Shown here one piece after another: positions 50,965 to 59,044 of a stretch of DNA of 64,000 nt (the first letter of the stretch is position 1; each line of letters begins with the position of its first letter). The notes below the pieces were generated by a model. The model was not told where the DNA came from. It did no database searches and saw only the letters and a list, made by a program, of their open reading frames with translations. The stretch comes from Staphylospora marina (GTDB lineage: Bacteria > Bacillota > Bacilli > Thermoactinomycetales > Thermoactinomycetaceae), in assembly GCF_003856495.1 (NCBI RefSeq), contig NZ_CP034118.1, positions 538,001 through 602,000 on the forward strand, read 5' to 3'. A program made the position numbers and the translations under genes.

Positions 50965-51899
50965 GATTCTTCACCCGTAACATGTTGAATGCGCTCGGCC
51001 CTTTGCAAGTGGCGTCTGCGGCCGTCATCTGGGGCTCGATCGGTCTGTTCGTCAACCGGATTCCCTTGCCGGCGATGACCATCACGTTTTTCAGAGTGTT
51101 TGTTGCCGCCGTTTCCATCTTCATGATTTTGCTTTTGACCGCTTCTCTGAAAAGCTTGGTTCTCAAAGACAGGAAAACCGTCTGGCTGGTCTTTCTGATG
51201 TCGTTGTTCTACACCTTCAACTGGGTGTTGTTCATCCAGGCCCTCAAACTGACCACGATCACCAATGCAGTTCTTTCTTATTACACGGCTCCCGCGTTCA
51301 TGGCCGTTCTCGGATGGATCTTTTTGAAGGAACGGCTGGACCTGAAGGGATTGTTTTTCATCGCGCTTTCCTTTTTTGGGTTGTACCTGGTCTTCATCCC
51401 GGAAACCTCGGGGGGAACATCACACATGACCGGACTAATGTACGGAGTAGCCGCCGGTTTCGTGTATGCCCTGGCCGTCGTGACGTCCAAAGCGATCAAA
51501 GAAAGTTTGGACTCGTGGACCATGGCCTTCTTTCAGACCGGAATCGGCACGTTGGTGCTGCTTCCGTTCGTGATTTTTGAAATCGGAAATCCGCTGACGA
51601 TTCAGTTGGATGTCACCGGTTGGATGTTTCTGGTCATCATCGGTTTGGTGCACACCACGGTTGCGCTTGCCCTGTTTTTTTCGGGAATCCGGTCGATTTC
51701 GGCCAAACAGGTGGGGCTGATCATGTACCTGGATCCGCTCAGCGCCGTGTTTTTTTCCAAGGTCGTCTTGAATGAAAGGATCGATGTGTACACCATCGCC
51801 GGGGGAATCTTGATTTTGGTCTCTGGCATTTTGTCCGTTCTCGCCGAAGAGCGGAACAAGAAAAACGAAGGGGGCTCGCCCGTCACCCTGAACGAGTGA
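50961..51899 (+). CDS. EamA/DMT-family exporter
   Basis: The 312-residue protein has ten predicted helices in two EamA halves: ASAAVIWGSIGLFVNR, YYTAPAFMAVLGWIFLKERL, and VHTTVALALFFSGIRSIS, YLDPLSAVFFSKVVLNERI in the second. Such proteins export amino acids or other small metabolites; the substrate is unknown. It starts at TTG 50961, overlapping the alaX stop by 4 bp, with GGAGGGG 6 bases upstream. Confidence 0.85.
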   Translation: MRFFTRNMLNALGPLQVASAAVIWGSIGLFVNRIPLPAMTITFFRVFVAAVSIFMILLLTASLKSLVLKDRKTVWLVFLMSLFYTFNWVLFIQALKLTTITNAVLSYYTAPAFMAVLGWIFLKERLDLKGLFFIALSFFGLYLVFIPETSGGTSHMTGLMYGVAAGFVYALAVVTSKAIKESLDSWTMAFFQTGIGTLVLLPFVIFEIGNPLTIQLDVTGWMFLVIIGLVHTTVALALFFSGIRSISAKQVGLIMYLDPLSAVFFSKVVLNERIDVYTIAGGILILVSGILSVLAEERNKKNEGGSPVTLNE

Positions 51900-51961
51900 A
51901 CGTCGATGTTTTCTGATGCCATGAAGCGGGCGGCAATTGCGGAGAAACGGAGAGAAACCGG

Positions 51962-52522
51962 ATGAGAGATTTGTGGAACCGATTGGAGCGCTGGATGGAA
52001 GTGAACGTCCCGGAATGGCTCGAACACCTGCAGCCGGGGGCAACGGAAGAGGAAATTGCCGAGGCGGAGCGGGTGTTGGGAGTGCGGTTTCCCGAGGATT
52101 TTCGTGAATCCCTGAAAATCCGCAACGGGGAAGACATCCGACGATCATGCGGCATCTACAAGGGGATGTCGATCCTCTTGCCCCTTGAAGACATCTTGCG
52201 TGAATGGAAAGAGTTGGTGGATTGGGGCGAATGGCGTGAAGGAGACAGGTTTGAATCAGTCGGACCCGTCAAGGAATGTGTGTACCATGAGAGGTGGATC
52301 CCGTTTCTGGTACGGAATTGGGAATCGTATCACGCGCTGGACCTGGATCCCGACGAGGGCGGCACAATGGGACAGGTGATCACCCATGATACACATGAAG
52401 ATGTTCATTACGTGAAGGCCCGCAGTTTTCGCGAGTGGCTGGAGCAGTACGTGACGGATCTCGAAAACGGAAAGTATCAGGTAAAGCGGTCCGTCTACGG
52501 CATATTCCTGGAGGAAAGGTGA
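51962..52522 (+). CDS. SMI1/KNR4 (SUKH-1) family protein
   Basis: The 186-residue cytoplasmic protein has the SUKH-1 pattern: LQPGATEEEIAEAERVLG, FPEDFRESLKIRNGED, the central WIPFLVRNWESYHALDLDP and VITHDTHEDVHYVKARSF. In bacteria many SUKH proteins are immunity proteins to nuclease toxins in polymorphic toxin systems; others have unrelated roles. No toxin gene is nearby. GGAGAG precedes ATG 51962. Confidence 0.82.
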   Translation: MRDLWNRLERWMEVNVPEWLEHLQPGATEEEIAEAERVLGVRFPEDFRESLKIRNGEDIRRSCGIYKGMSILLPLEDILREWKELVDWGEWREGDRFESVGPVKECVYHERWIPFLVRNWESYHALDLDPDEGGTMGQVITHDTHEDVHYVKARSFREWLEQYVTDLENGKYQVKRSVYGIFLEER

Positions 52523-52533
52523 TCCAAATCATC

Positions 52534-52568
52534 AAACCCCCGGCTTTCCCAGGCCGAGGGTTTGTCTC
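52534..52568. terminator. terminator between the SUKH gene and hemQ copy 2
   Basis: AAACCC with inner CGGC (from 52534) pairs with GCCG and GGGTTT (ending near 52563), followed by GTCTCTTTTC. Confidence 0.7.
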
Positions 52569-52577
52569 TTTTCATCC

Positions 52578-53336
52578 TCATCTTTGCATGTTTTCACTGA
52601 GGAAAGAGGTGAACCCCTCCATGGTCAATCTGCAACCGACATAAAAGGGGCCAAATTCTCCAAATCGCGCGCTGACTTCATCAAACCTCATTTCATATAC
52701 CAGCTTTTTGAAGTTCAAGGGGTCATCCGAGAACAGGGAAACCCCCCATTCCCAATCATCAAAGCCGACCGAACCGGTAATGATCTGCCGAACCTTTCCG
52801 GCGTAGGAACGACCGATCATTCCGTGGCTTCTCATCATTTCTCTGCGTTCTTCCGATGAGAGCATGTACCAGTTATCGTTTCCGGAACGCCGTTTGTTCA
52901 TCGGATAGAAACACACATACCCGGTTTTCGGCAGGATCGGTTCAAGACGCGCCCGGAATGCGGGATCGCTCATCGGATCCGTGTTCGGAGGAATGGTGTA
53001 TGCACTCAGTTCAACAACGGAGACATAAGAGTAGGGAGTGGTGGTGACGCCGGCAAAACCCGTTTTGTCAAACTGATGTTTCACTTCATTCAATTCCTCG
53101 AGGGTGGGCCGCAGGTGAATGAACAGCAGATCCGCCTTATGCCCGAGGATCGCGTACTGGCCGTAACTGCCCTTTCGGTTCTCCTCCACCGACGCAAATT
53201 GCCGGATGGTATCCATGAGCTCCCGGGTCATCTGGTCACGGTCCGAAGGGCTGAGCGATTTCCATCTGTTCCAGTCCATCTTGCGAAAATCGTGGTATGC
53301 ATACCATCCTTCGTAGGTTTTCACCGCTTCGCTCAT
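52578..53336 (-). CDS. hemQ: coproheme decarboxylase HemQ/ChdC, second copy
   Basis: A 252-residue paralogue of the protein at 30723-31481, about 80% identical by eye. It keeps the radical Tyr in [17 protein letters not shown] and the heme-ligand His in [12 protein letters not shown], so it should be active. ATG 53336 has GGAAG about 8 bases upstream. It lies 100 bp after the cytochrome c gene on the same strand, so it may be read with the cytochrome oxidase operon; a separate TACAAT -10 is also possible in the gap. Confidence 0.9.
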   Translation of the reverse strand: MSEAVKTYEGWYAYHDFRKMDWNRWKSLSPSDRDQMTRELMDTIRQFASVEENRKGSYGQYAILGHKADLLFIHLRPTLEELNEVKHQFDKTGFAGVTTTPYSYVSVVELSAYTIPPNTDPMSDPAFRARLEPILPKTGYVCFYPMNKRRSGNDNWYMLSSEERREMMRSHGMIGRSYAGKVRQIITGSVGFDDWEWGVSLFSDDPLNFKKLVYEMRFDEVSARFGEFGPFYVGCRLTMEGFTSFLSENMQR

Positions 53337-53436
53337 GCATTCACTTCCTCTTCCGGATCGGAGGATCCGCGATTCTTCGTCCACTTCTTATTGTAACCTT
53401 GTGCGATGGGGCTGAATCGGGAAAGACATCCGAGCC

Positions 53437-53784
53437 TTATTTTTTTTCGGCAAGCCAGGCGGCCAACTTTTTGGCTTCATCGTCGGAGACCAATCGGCTC
53501 GGCATTTGACCGCGGCCCTTGGTGATCACTTCCAGGATTTGTTCTTCATTCAGTTTGCTTCCGACCTTTTCCAGGCTGGGGCCGATCCCGCCTTCCAGAC
53601 TCAGTCCGTGACAGGAAGCGCAAGATTGCTGATAAACTTCTTCGACACCGGCTTCTGCGACTTGGCCCGATGAAGACGGGGGCGTGTTTTTGCCGCTGTT
53701 CGTTTCCGGTTGGGAACCGCAGCCGGCCGCAAGGGCCAAAACCAACAGACCGCTGAGCATGACGTTTTTTTTCCTTTGGTTCAT
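53437..53784 (-). CDS. cytochrome c-551-type lipoprotein
   Basis: The 115-residue product has a lipoprotein signal (LLVLALAAGCG), a Ser/Pro-rich linker and one class I cytochrome c domain with heme motif CASCH and axial Met in KGRGQMPSRL. Bound to the outer face of the membrane it would pass electrons to the adjacent oxidase. It is related to Bacillus CccB. GGAGGAA precedes the ATG. It lies 30 bp after the oxidase subunit I gene. Confidence 0.88.
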   Translation of the reverse strand: MNQRKKNVMLSGLLVLALAAGCGSQPETNSGKNTPPSSSGQVAEAGVEEVYQQSCASCHGLSLEGGIGPSLEKVGSKLNEEQILEVITKGRGQMPSRLVSDDEAKKLAAWLAEKK

Positions 53785-53814
53785 GGGAATTCCTCCATTC
53801 TGTTTGTGAAATGA

Positions 53815-55485
53815 TCAATAAGGTTGAAATGGCGGGGAGCCGGGAGGCGCGTGTTGGATCATGTGCATGATCGGTCCGGTGTATGCGATCAGGATCAGGG
53901 CGAACGCAACGGTGATCCACACCGGCCAGCGTTCCAAAATCCTTGGCGTCGGTTCGGCACCTTCCGCCACCTCGCCGACCGGGTAGTCGACGCCCCCTTC
54001 GGCGCGCGGTGCGAAGAAAGCCAGCCGGAGAACAATCCACAGCATGAGCAGGACACCGACAAACAGAAGCGCCCCTCCGATCGCCATCGCCTGCTGGTAG
54101 GAAAGCCAACCGAGTGCCGTTTCGTGACCTCCGTATACGGTGAAAGCGGTTCGTCTCGGTGCGCCCAAGAGTCCCGCGGCATGCATCGAACCGGACATCA
54201 CCAGCATCCCTGCGGACCAGATGGCCGTCTGGATCAGCCCCAACCGGTTGATGCCCGGTGTCAGTCTGCGGCCGGTCAATGCGGGAATCAGCCAGTAGCT
54301 GACGCCGAAGAAGGTCAGCAGCACCGTCGTTGCCACCGTCAGATGAAAGTGTCCGGTGACCCACAAGGTGTTGTGAACCACCTGGTTGAGTTGGTGGCTG
54401 GCGTTGACGATTCCGCCCGCTCCGGCGGGAATGAACAACACCATGCCGACAAACGGGGCGACAAAGCGGACATCTCCCCAAGGGAGTTTGCGAATCCATC
54501 CAAAGAGGCCCGTTCCGCCGCGGGCCCGGCCCGCGTTTTCAAACGTGGCCAGGATGGAGAAGGCGGTCATCAGTGACGGGACCACCACGGCGAAGGTCAA
54601 AATCACCTGGAAAAATTTCCACTCCGGCGAGATGCCCGGTTCCATCAATTGATGGTGGAAGCCGACCGGCGTGGACAGGAGGAGAAAGAGGACGAAAGCG
54701 AGTCGGGCCAGCGCGTCACTGAATATTTTTCCCCCGATGATCCCGGGGATATTGACGTACCACACCATATAGGCCGGAAGCAGCCAAAAGTAAACGAGCG
54801 GGTGGCCGAAATACCAGAACAGCGTTCGGCTCAGCGCGATGTTGATTTTTTCGACCCAACCGAAGGACCAGGGGATCAGCTGGAACAACACCTCGACGGC
54901 CACACCCAGCGTGGCGATCAGCCACAGCCCCATGATCGTCACGGCCATAAAGGCCATCAGCGGTGACAGTTTGCCGGAATGCTCCTTTTTCCACCGGCGA
55001 TATTGAGTGAACATGGCCCAGGCACCGATCCAACTTCCGACGACCACCAGGGTGAGTCCGAGATAAAAGAATGGAGAGGCTTTCAGCGGAGCGTAAAAGC
55101 TGTACAGCACGGTTGCCTCATTGGCGAGAATGAGGGCAGTCGCCACAACGGTCCCCGCCGTCATCAACCAAAATCCGATCCAGCCCAACCGACGAGCGAA
55201 GTCGGACAGAAGGCCGCCGCAAGTGCGGGCGAGGCCCGAGTACAAAAAGCCGATGATGAAAAAAGTGGTAAACACCAGAGCCATCAAAACGCCGTGAGCG
55301 GTCAGGAGCTGGTAGTAAGTCACCGGCAACAGATCGACCACGCCGCCCCGGACCAACCCTTGCAATAACCCGGCAATCGCACCGAGAAAAAGGGCCAGAA
55401 ACGCGACGACCATGTGTGCGAGAATCAATCGGGCATCGTTCGGTTGAAACCGGAAGCCCGATCTTTCACGCTGTCTCCTTACCAT
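53815..55485 (-). CDS. cbaA: cytochrome oxidase subunit I, ba3 type
   Basis: The 556-residue, 13-helix protein is the catalytic subunit of a B-type heme-copper oxidase. Heme-b ligand His is in YQLLTAHGVLMALVF. CuB ligands and the cross-linked Tyr are in WYFGHPLVYFWLLPAY and STPVGFHHQLMEPG, and both heme ligands in VTGHFHLTVA. The spacing matches Thermus and Geobacillus ba3 enzymes. ATG 55485 has GGAG 10 bases upstream; another ATG ten codons earlier has none. Oxidises cytochrome c and pumps protons at low oxygen. Confidence 0.9.
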   Translation of the reverse strand: MVRRQRERSGFRFQPNDARLILAHMVVAFLALFLGAIAGLLQGLVRGGVVDLLPVTYYQLLTAHGVLMALVFTTFFIIGFLYSGLARTCGGLLSDFARRLGWIGFWLMTAGTVVATALILANEATVLYSFYAPLKASPFFYLGLTLVVVGSWIGAWAMFTQYRRWKKEHSGKLSPLMAFMAVTIMGLWLIATLGVAVEVLFQLIPWSFGWVEKINIALSRTLFWYFGHPLVYFWLLPAYMVWYVNIPGIIGGKIFSDALARLAFVLFLLLSTPVGFHHQLMEPGISPEWKFFQVILTFAVVVPSLMTAFSILATFENAGRARGGTGLFGWIRKLPWGDVRFVAPFVGMVLFIPAGAGGIVNASHQLNQVVHNTLWVTGHFHLTVATTVLLTFFGVSYWLIPALTGRRLTPGINRLGLIQTAIWSAGMLVMSGSMHAAGLLGAPRRTAFTVYGGHETALGWLSYQQAMAIGGALLFVGVLLMLWIVLRLAFFAPRAEGGVDYPVGEVAEGAEPTPRILERWPVWITVAFALILIAYTGPIMHMIQHAPPGSPPFQPY

Positions 55486-55521
55486 GCGGATCACACTCCA
55501 TCCGGTTTCCGTCATCTGCGG

Positions 55522-55989
55522 TCACTTGACGACAATTCGTGTGCCCATCGCCTGGTGTCCCGCTCCGCAGTATTCATTGCAGAGCAGGAGGTATTCCCCG
55601 GGCCGGTTGAAGGTATGGGACGCCCGGTTCACGTGTCCCGGAATCACCATCATGTTGACGTTGGTTCCCGCGATTTGCATCCCATGCACCACATCGGGAC
55701 TGGTGACTTCAAAATGGACGGTGGAACCCGCCGGAATCTCCAGCCGGTGGGGTTGAAAGGAGAACATCCGGGCCACCATGACCGCCTTGTATTCCTTCGG
55801 TCCCACTTGTGTCAGGGTGGGTTGGTCAAAGGGCGCCTCCCGGGTAACCTTCTCCGGATCCACCGTGTCCATGCCGCCCGGGGGATGCCCTCCCATGGCG
55901 AATGCTTGCACGCCGATGACGGTGAGGAACAAGAGGAGGGTCCCTCCTCCGATCCACAGCCAAATACGTTCATAGCGGTGAAGGTGCAT
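55522..55989 (-). CDS. cbaB: cytochrome oxidase subunit II, ba3 type (CuA)
   Basis: The 155-residue subunit has one N-terminal membrane helix and a cupredoxin domain with all CuA ligands: His in PDVVHGMQIAG and the Cys-Cys-His-Met set in CNEYCGAGHQAM. The short length and single helix are those of ba3-type subunit II. ATG 55989 has AAGGAGGG 9 bases upstream. It sits between the 2A gene and the subunit I gene. Confidence 0.9.
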   Translation of the reverse strand: MHLHRYERIWLWIGGGTLLLFLTVIGVQAFAMGGHPPGGMDTVDPEKVTREAPFDQPTLTQVGPKEYKAVMVARMFSFQPHRLEIPAGSTVHFEVTSPDVVHGMQIAGTNVNMMVIPGHVNRASHTFNRPGEYLLLCNEYCGAGHQAMGTRIVVK

Positions 55990-56010
55990 CTTCAAGCCCT
56001 CCTTTTCGCC

Positions 56011-56172
56011 TTACTGCATTCGACTGAGAAACAGGAAAAAGACGGACAACCAGGTTGCGGCGATGACACCACCGACGAACAATACCCCGACCAACGTGCC
56101 TTTGAGGGAGGACGCGTTTTTTCCCGGAACGTGGCTGGCCGGTTTGCTTCTGGCAGGTGCCAAGGCTCCCAT
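56011..56172 (-). CDS. cytochrome oxidase subunit 2A
   Basis: A 53-residue protein with one C-terminal membrane helix (GTLVGVLFVGGVIAATWLS) preceded by a basic stretch. In ba3 oxidases a one-helix 2A subunit, encoded just before subunit II, replaces the second helix missing from subunit II. ATG 56172 with GGAG 5 bases upstream is chosen because the inferred transcription start (about 56193) lies downstream of the longer GTG start at 56211. Confidence 0.75.
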   Translation of the reverse strand: MGALAPARSKPASHVPGKNASSLKGTLVGVLFVGGVIAATWLSVFFLFLSRMQ

Positions 56173-56199
56173 CTCCTCTCCGATGCTTTCTTCGCTCTC

Positions 56200-56242
56200 A
56201 AGATACAACACTTTGCGTTCGGTTTTTGTGATTTATTTCATA
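56200..56242 (-). promoter_or_regulatory. Crp/Fnr-type promoter of the ba3 oxidase operon
   Basis: TGTGA-TTTATT-TCATA (56227-56242) is followed on the minus strand, after 21 bp, by TATCTT (56200-56205). The box centre is then at -41.5 relative to a start at 56193. The predicted leader is about 21 bases. Confidence 0.7.
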
Positions 56243-56346
56243 TAAACACCTGTATTCACGGAAATGTCAAAACAAACGGGAAGTACATTCCCATGGACAA
56301 AACCGATATGCTCTCTTCATCAGAGCAAGACAAACCGAGGAGATAA

Positions 56347-56362
56347 TGTGATGAATATCACA
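56347..56362. promoter_or_regulatory. second, perfect Crp/Fnr-type box upstream of the oxidase operon
   Basis: TGTGA-TGAATA-TCACA is a perfect dyad 120 bp upstream of the first box. Both boxes are followed on the plus strand, 28 bp from the first base, by TTCACGGAAAT (56255 and 56375), so a module of about 40 bp was duplicated. No -10 stands at 21 bp on either strand. Confidence 0.65.
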
Positions 56363-56470
56363 AAAGAGGGTGTGTTCACGGAAATTCAATCATTCGGTGA
56401 TGGTTTTGTTTCTTGTCTTCTCAAGGAGATGTCATGGGTTCCAAACGCCGGTTGCGGAGGCGAATCCGTG

Positions 56471-57151
56471 TCATATCCCGAAAAACGAGGGATCGGTGAT
56501 GGTGATGATTTTTGATCGAATGGCCAACTTGCCGGAAGCTTTGTACTCCTGCAGAACATGACTGACAGTCTCCCGGCTGGTTCCGGCCATTTTGGCCAGG
56601 TCGGTGGTGGTGAGCGGACAGGGAATGCGGAAGGCGGAGGCATGGATTTTCTCCCCGATGTCACGGACGAGAAGACTGATCAGTTGCCGCACCCGGTCGG
56701 TGGCATGCACCCGGGTCAATTTTTGGATCCGTACCTCAAGTTCATGCATCTTGTCGCCCATGACGCGGATCACATTGACCAGAACTTCGGGGTCGTTTCG
56801 GATCAATCGTTCAAATTTGGCCATCGGGAGATAGAGCAGTTCCACATCGGTGGCGGCTTCTCCGGAAAAACGGTAATACTCGTCCCGGAACAGTCCGATA
56901 TAGGGGAAAACGCTGCCGGGCCTGAGATACAGGAACAATTGTCCGGAACCATCGTCGTTCATGCTGACCAGCCTGATATATCCGCTCTGCAAAAAATAGA
57001 TCCGATCCCGCGGATCTCCCGCCATGAACAAGATCTGACCTTTTTGATACTTCCGGAAAAATGCATGTTCCATGATCTCTTGAATGCGCTGCTCACAAAG
57101 TTTGTGCAACACGGGGAACTTGGAAAGGCAATGTTCCTTCGGATTTCGCAT
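56471..57151 (-). CDS. Crp/Fnr-family transcription regulator 1
   Basis: The 226-residue protein has a cyclic-nucleotide-binding-type sensor domain (GQILFMAGDPRDRIYFLQSG, then GSVFPYIGLF) and a CRP-type HTH (LTTTDLAKMAGTSRETVSHVLQEY). In the recognition helix the CRP Arg/Glu are kept and the second Arg is His. Cys occur at residues 8, 19 and in RIPCPLT, but not in a known iron-sulfur pattern. ATG 57151 has GGAGGT 8 bases upstream. It lies just before the oxidase operon on the same strand and has a box in its own upstream region. Confidence 0.85.
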   Translation of the reverse strand: MRNPKEHCLSKFPVLHKLCEQRIQEIMEHAFFRKYQKGQILFMAGDPRDRIYFLQSGYIRLVSMNDDGSGQLFLYLRPGSVFPYIGLFRDEYYRFSGEAATDVELLYLPMAKFERLIRNDPEVLVNVIRVMGDKMHELEVRIQKLTRVHATDRVRQLISLLVRDIGEKIHASAFRIPCPLTTTDLAKMAGTSRETVSHVLQEYKASGKLAIRSKIITITDPSFFGI

Positions 57152-57259
57152 GGCATCGACCTCCTCAGGGGTGCATCTACTGTTTAGTGTAGATGTATGT
57201 GAAATAAAATACAATCTGCTTGTCGCCAACTTCTGAAACCAACGATATCTCCGGTATTG

Positions 57260-57299
57260 ATTCTATGCATGCGGGCCGTTTTTTGTGAAATTGATCACG
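57260..57299 (-). promoter_or_regulatory. Crp/Fnr-type box upstream of regulator 1
   Basis: TGTGA-AATTGA-TCACG (57284-57299) lies 18 bp from a -10 candidate TAGAAT (minus strand, 57260-57265). The spacing differs by 3 bp from that of the other promoters, so the effect may be weaker or repressive. Confidence 0.5.
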
Positions 57300-57324
57300 T
57301 TCATTTGCCCTGACAAAAGAAAAG

Positions 57325-57350
57325 ACCCTCGACACGCTCATCCCGAGGGT
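57325..57350 (-). terminator. terminator of regulator 2
   Basis: ACCCTCG (57325-57331) pairs with CGAGGGT (57344-57350); a T-rich tail follows on the minus strand. Confidence 0.7.
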
Positions 57351-57411
57351 TGATGTTTCTCCTTCCACGTCCCCGTCGTTTTTCGCATTCGGTGAGGTGA
57401 CATCATGTGTG

Positions 57412-58098
57412 TCACTTGTGGCATCGCCGTTTGAGTGCATCGTAGTCGTGAATGATCAGCTTGTTGCGCTTCATTTCCACAAGTCCTTCCTTTCGCAGTC
57501 GATTCAACAAGCGATTGACCGTTTCACGCGTGGTGCCGATGACACTGGCAAACTCCTGGTGAGTCATGGGAATGTTGATGTGAACGGAGCCGTTCAAAGT
57601 TTCTCCGTAATTTTCGGCCAACTTCAACAGGAAGAACAAGCCGCGATGTTGCGCATCATGCCCGGTAAGCTCCTGAAGCTTGGTTTGCAGTTCCCATATT
57701 TTTTCGCTCATGGCCCGCATGACTTTGATCGCAATGGCCGGAGTGGAAATCACGAGTTCCTCAAACTCATGGACGGGAATCGCGATCAAACGCGTATCGG
57801 TGATCGTCTCCGCGGTTGCCGGATAGGGGGAGGAATGGAAGAAACCCGTATGAGGAAACAAATCGCCCGACTGAAGCAGACTGACGATATGTTCGTGTCC
57901 GTTTTCGTCGGTTTTGTAGGTTTTCACGATTCCATCCTGGATCAAATAGATGGCCGTTTTTTTATCGCCTTCGACAAAGATGATGTTTTTTTTGTTGTAG
58001 CGGCGATGGGAGGCAATCTCCCGAATCCTCTCCAATTCCTCATCGGAAAGTTCCTGGAATAAAGAGACCGAGCGCAGAAGATCAAGATTTTCAGTCAT
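57412..58098 (-). CDS. Crp/Fnr-family transcription regulator 2
   Basis: The 228-residue protein has an effector domain (NIIFVEGDKKTAIYLIQDG, GDLFPHTGFFHSSPYPAT) and an HTH with MTHQEFASVIGTTRETVNRLLNRL. The recognition helix has Arg-Glu-x-x-x-Arg as in E. coli CRP (R180, E181, R185), the residues that read TGTGA, so it is the best candidate for binding the boxes of this region. It has no four-Cys cluster and thus no obvious iron-sulfur sensor. ATG 58098 has AGGAGG 8 bases upstream. It is divergent from the RIC gene. Confidence 0.85.
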   Translation of the reverse strand: MTENLDLLRSVSLFQELSDEELERIREIASHRRYNKKNIIFVEGDKKTAIYLIQDGIVKTYKTDENGHEHIVSLLQSGDLFPHTGFFHSSPYPATAETITDTRLIAIPVHEFEELVISTPAIAIKVMRAMSEKIWELQTKLQELTGHDAQHRGLFFLLKLAENYGETLNGSVHINIPMTHQEFASVIGTTRETVNRLLNRLRKEGLVEMKRNKLIIHDYDALKRRCHK

Positions 58099-58185
58099 GG
58101 GAAAACCTCCTGAATTCATTTTACCCTTTTTCCGGGGATGGCCGGCAAGGGGTTCTCCGATGGCCGGCTGTTTGGAAACGGGAAA

Positions 58186-58228
58186 CGTGATACGGTTCAC
58201 AGAGCCATGGAAATGGTCATCGTATAAT
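58186..58228 (+). promoter_or_regulatory. Crp/Fnr-type promoter of the RIC gene
   Basis: CGTGA-TACGGT-TCACA (58186-58201) is followed after 21 bp by a perfect TATAAT (58223-58228), box centre at -41.5 for a start at 58235. It lies between the divergent regulator 2 and RIC genes. Confidence 0.8.
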
Positions 58229-58253
58229 CAGACTTGAAAGGGAGGGAATGAAC

Positions 58254-58961
58254 ATGACCCGAAAATTTAACGGAGAAGAAAAAATCGGTGAGATTGTGAC
58301 CATCTTTCCAAGTGCAAGCAACTTGTTTATGGAATATCGTATTGATTTTTGCTGTGGAGGCAATCGAATCCTGAAAACAGCGCTCAGCCGGCAGAAGATC
58401 GATGAAGAAGAGTTCCTTGCAAAGCTGAACGAGGCTTACTTGAAGGAACAAAAGCGGAGCGACCAAGCGATCGATTGGCGCAAGAAATCTTTTTCCGCAT
58501 TGATCGACCATATCGTCCGCACACATCATGAGTATTTGAACAACGAACTCCCCGTACTGAGCGCGTTTGTCACCAAAGTCTTTGACAGGCATGGCATGGA
58601 TCATCCGGAGCTTGCCGAACTGCACCGGCTGTTTCACGAGTTGAAGGAAGAGCTGGAACAACATTTGCCCAAAGAGGAGCAAGAAATTTTCCCCTTTTTG
58701 AAAGAATATGAAAAGACGGGTTCGAAAGAGGCCTTGGAGAAAGCCGCACAGGCGATTGAGCAGTTGGAGGCCGAGCACAACAAAGCCGGCGAACTCCTTC
58801 GCAACATGAGAAAGGTGACCAATCATTATCAGTTGCCGAAAGGAGCATGCCGGACGTATGCCCTGTCTTACATCAAATTGGAGCAGTTGGAATCCGACTT
58901 GTTCCAACACATTCATCTGGAAAACAATGTGATGTTCCCGCGCGTGATGGCAGGCAAGTGA
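58254..58961 (+). CDS. scdA: iron-sulfur cluster repair di-iron protein (RIC/ScdA/YtfE)
   Basis: RIC proteins repair Fe-S clusters damaged by NO or oxidants. The 235-residue protein has the N-terminal ScdA domain with FPSASNLFMEYRIDFCCGG and a hemerythrin-like four-helix part with metal ligands in DHIVRTHHEYL, HPELAELHRLFHEL, LPKEEQEIFP, LEAEHNKAGE and HIHLENNVMFP. ATG 58254 is chosen over 58248, as GGGAGGG is 7 bases before it. It lies upstream of the hemerythrin-like gene and behind a perfect Crp/Fnr-type promoter. Confidence 0.9.
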   Translation: MTRKFNGEEKIGEIVTIFPSASNLFMEYRIDFCCGGNRILKTALSRQKIDEEEFLAKLNEAYLKEQKRSDQAIDWRKKSFSALIDHIVRTHHEYLNNELPVLSAFVTKVFDRHGMDHPELAELHRLFHELKEELEQHLPKEEQEIFPFLKEYEKTGSKEALEKAAQAIEQLEAEHNKAGELLRNMRKVTNHYQLPKGACRTYALSYIKLEQLESDLFQHIHLENNVMFPRVMAGK

Positions 58962-59044
58962 ACCAAGGTTCATTTCAGGGACAGATCATGGATTTTTCAG
59001 GACGGTGAACGGGTGGAATCCACATGAAAACAGGAGGGACAAAA

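Noticed and set aside
56433-56494. Short basic ORF (MGSKRRLRRRIR...) behind AAGGAG on the plus strand
   Set aside because: Only about 20 codons, antisense to the end of regulator 1, no -10 at the expected distance from the upstream box; likely chance.
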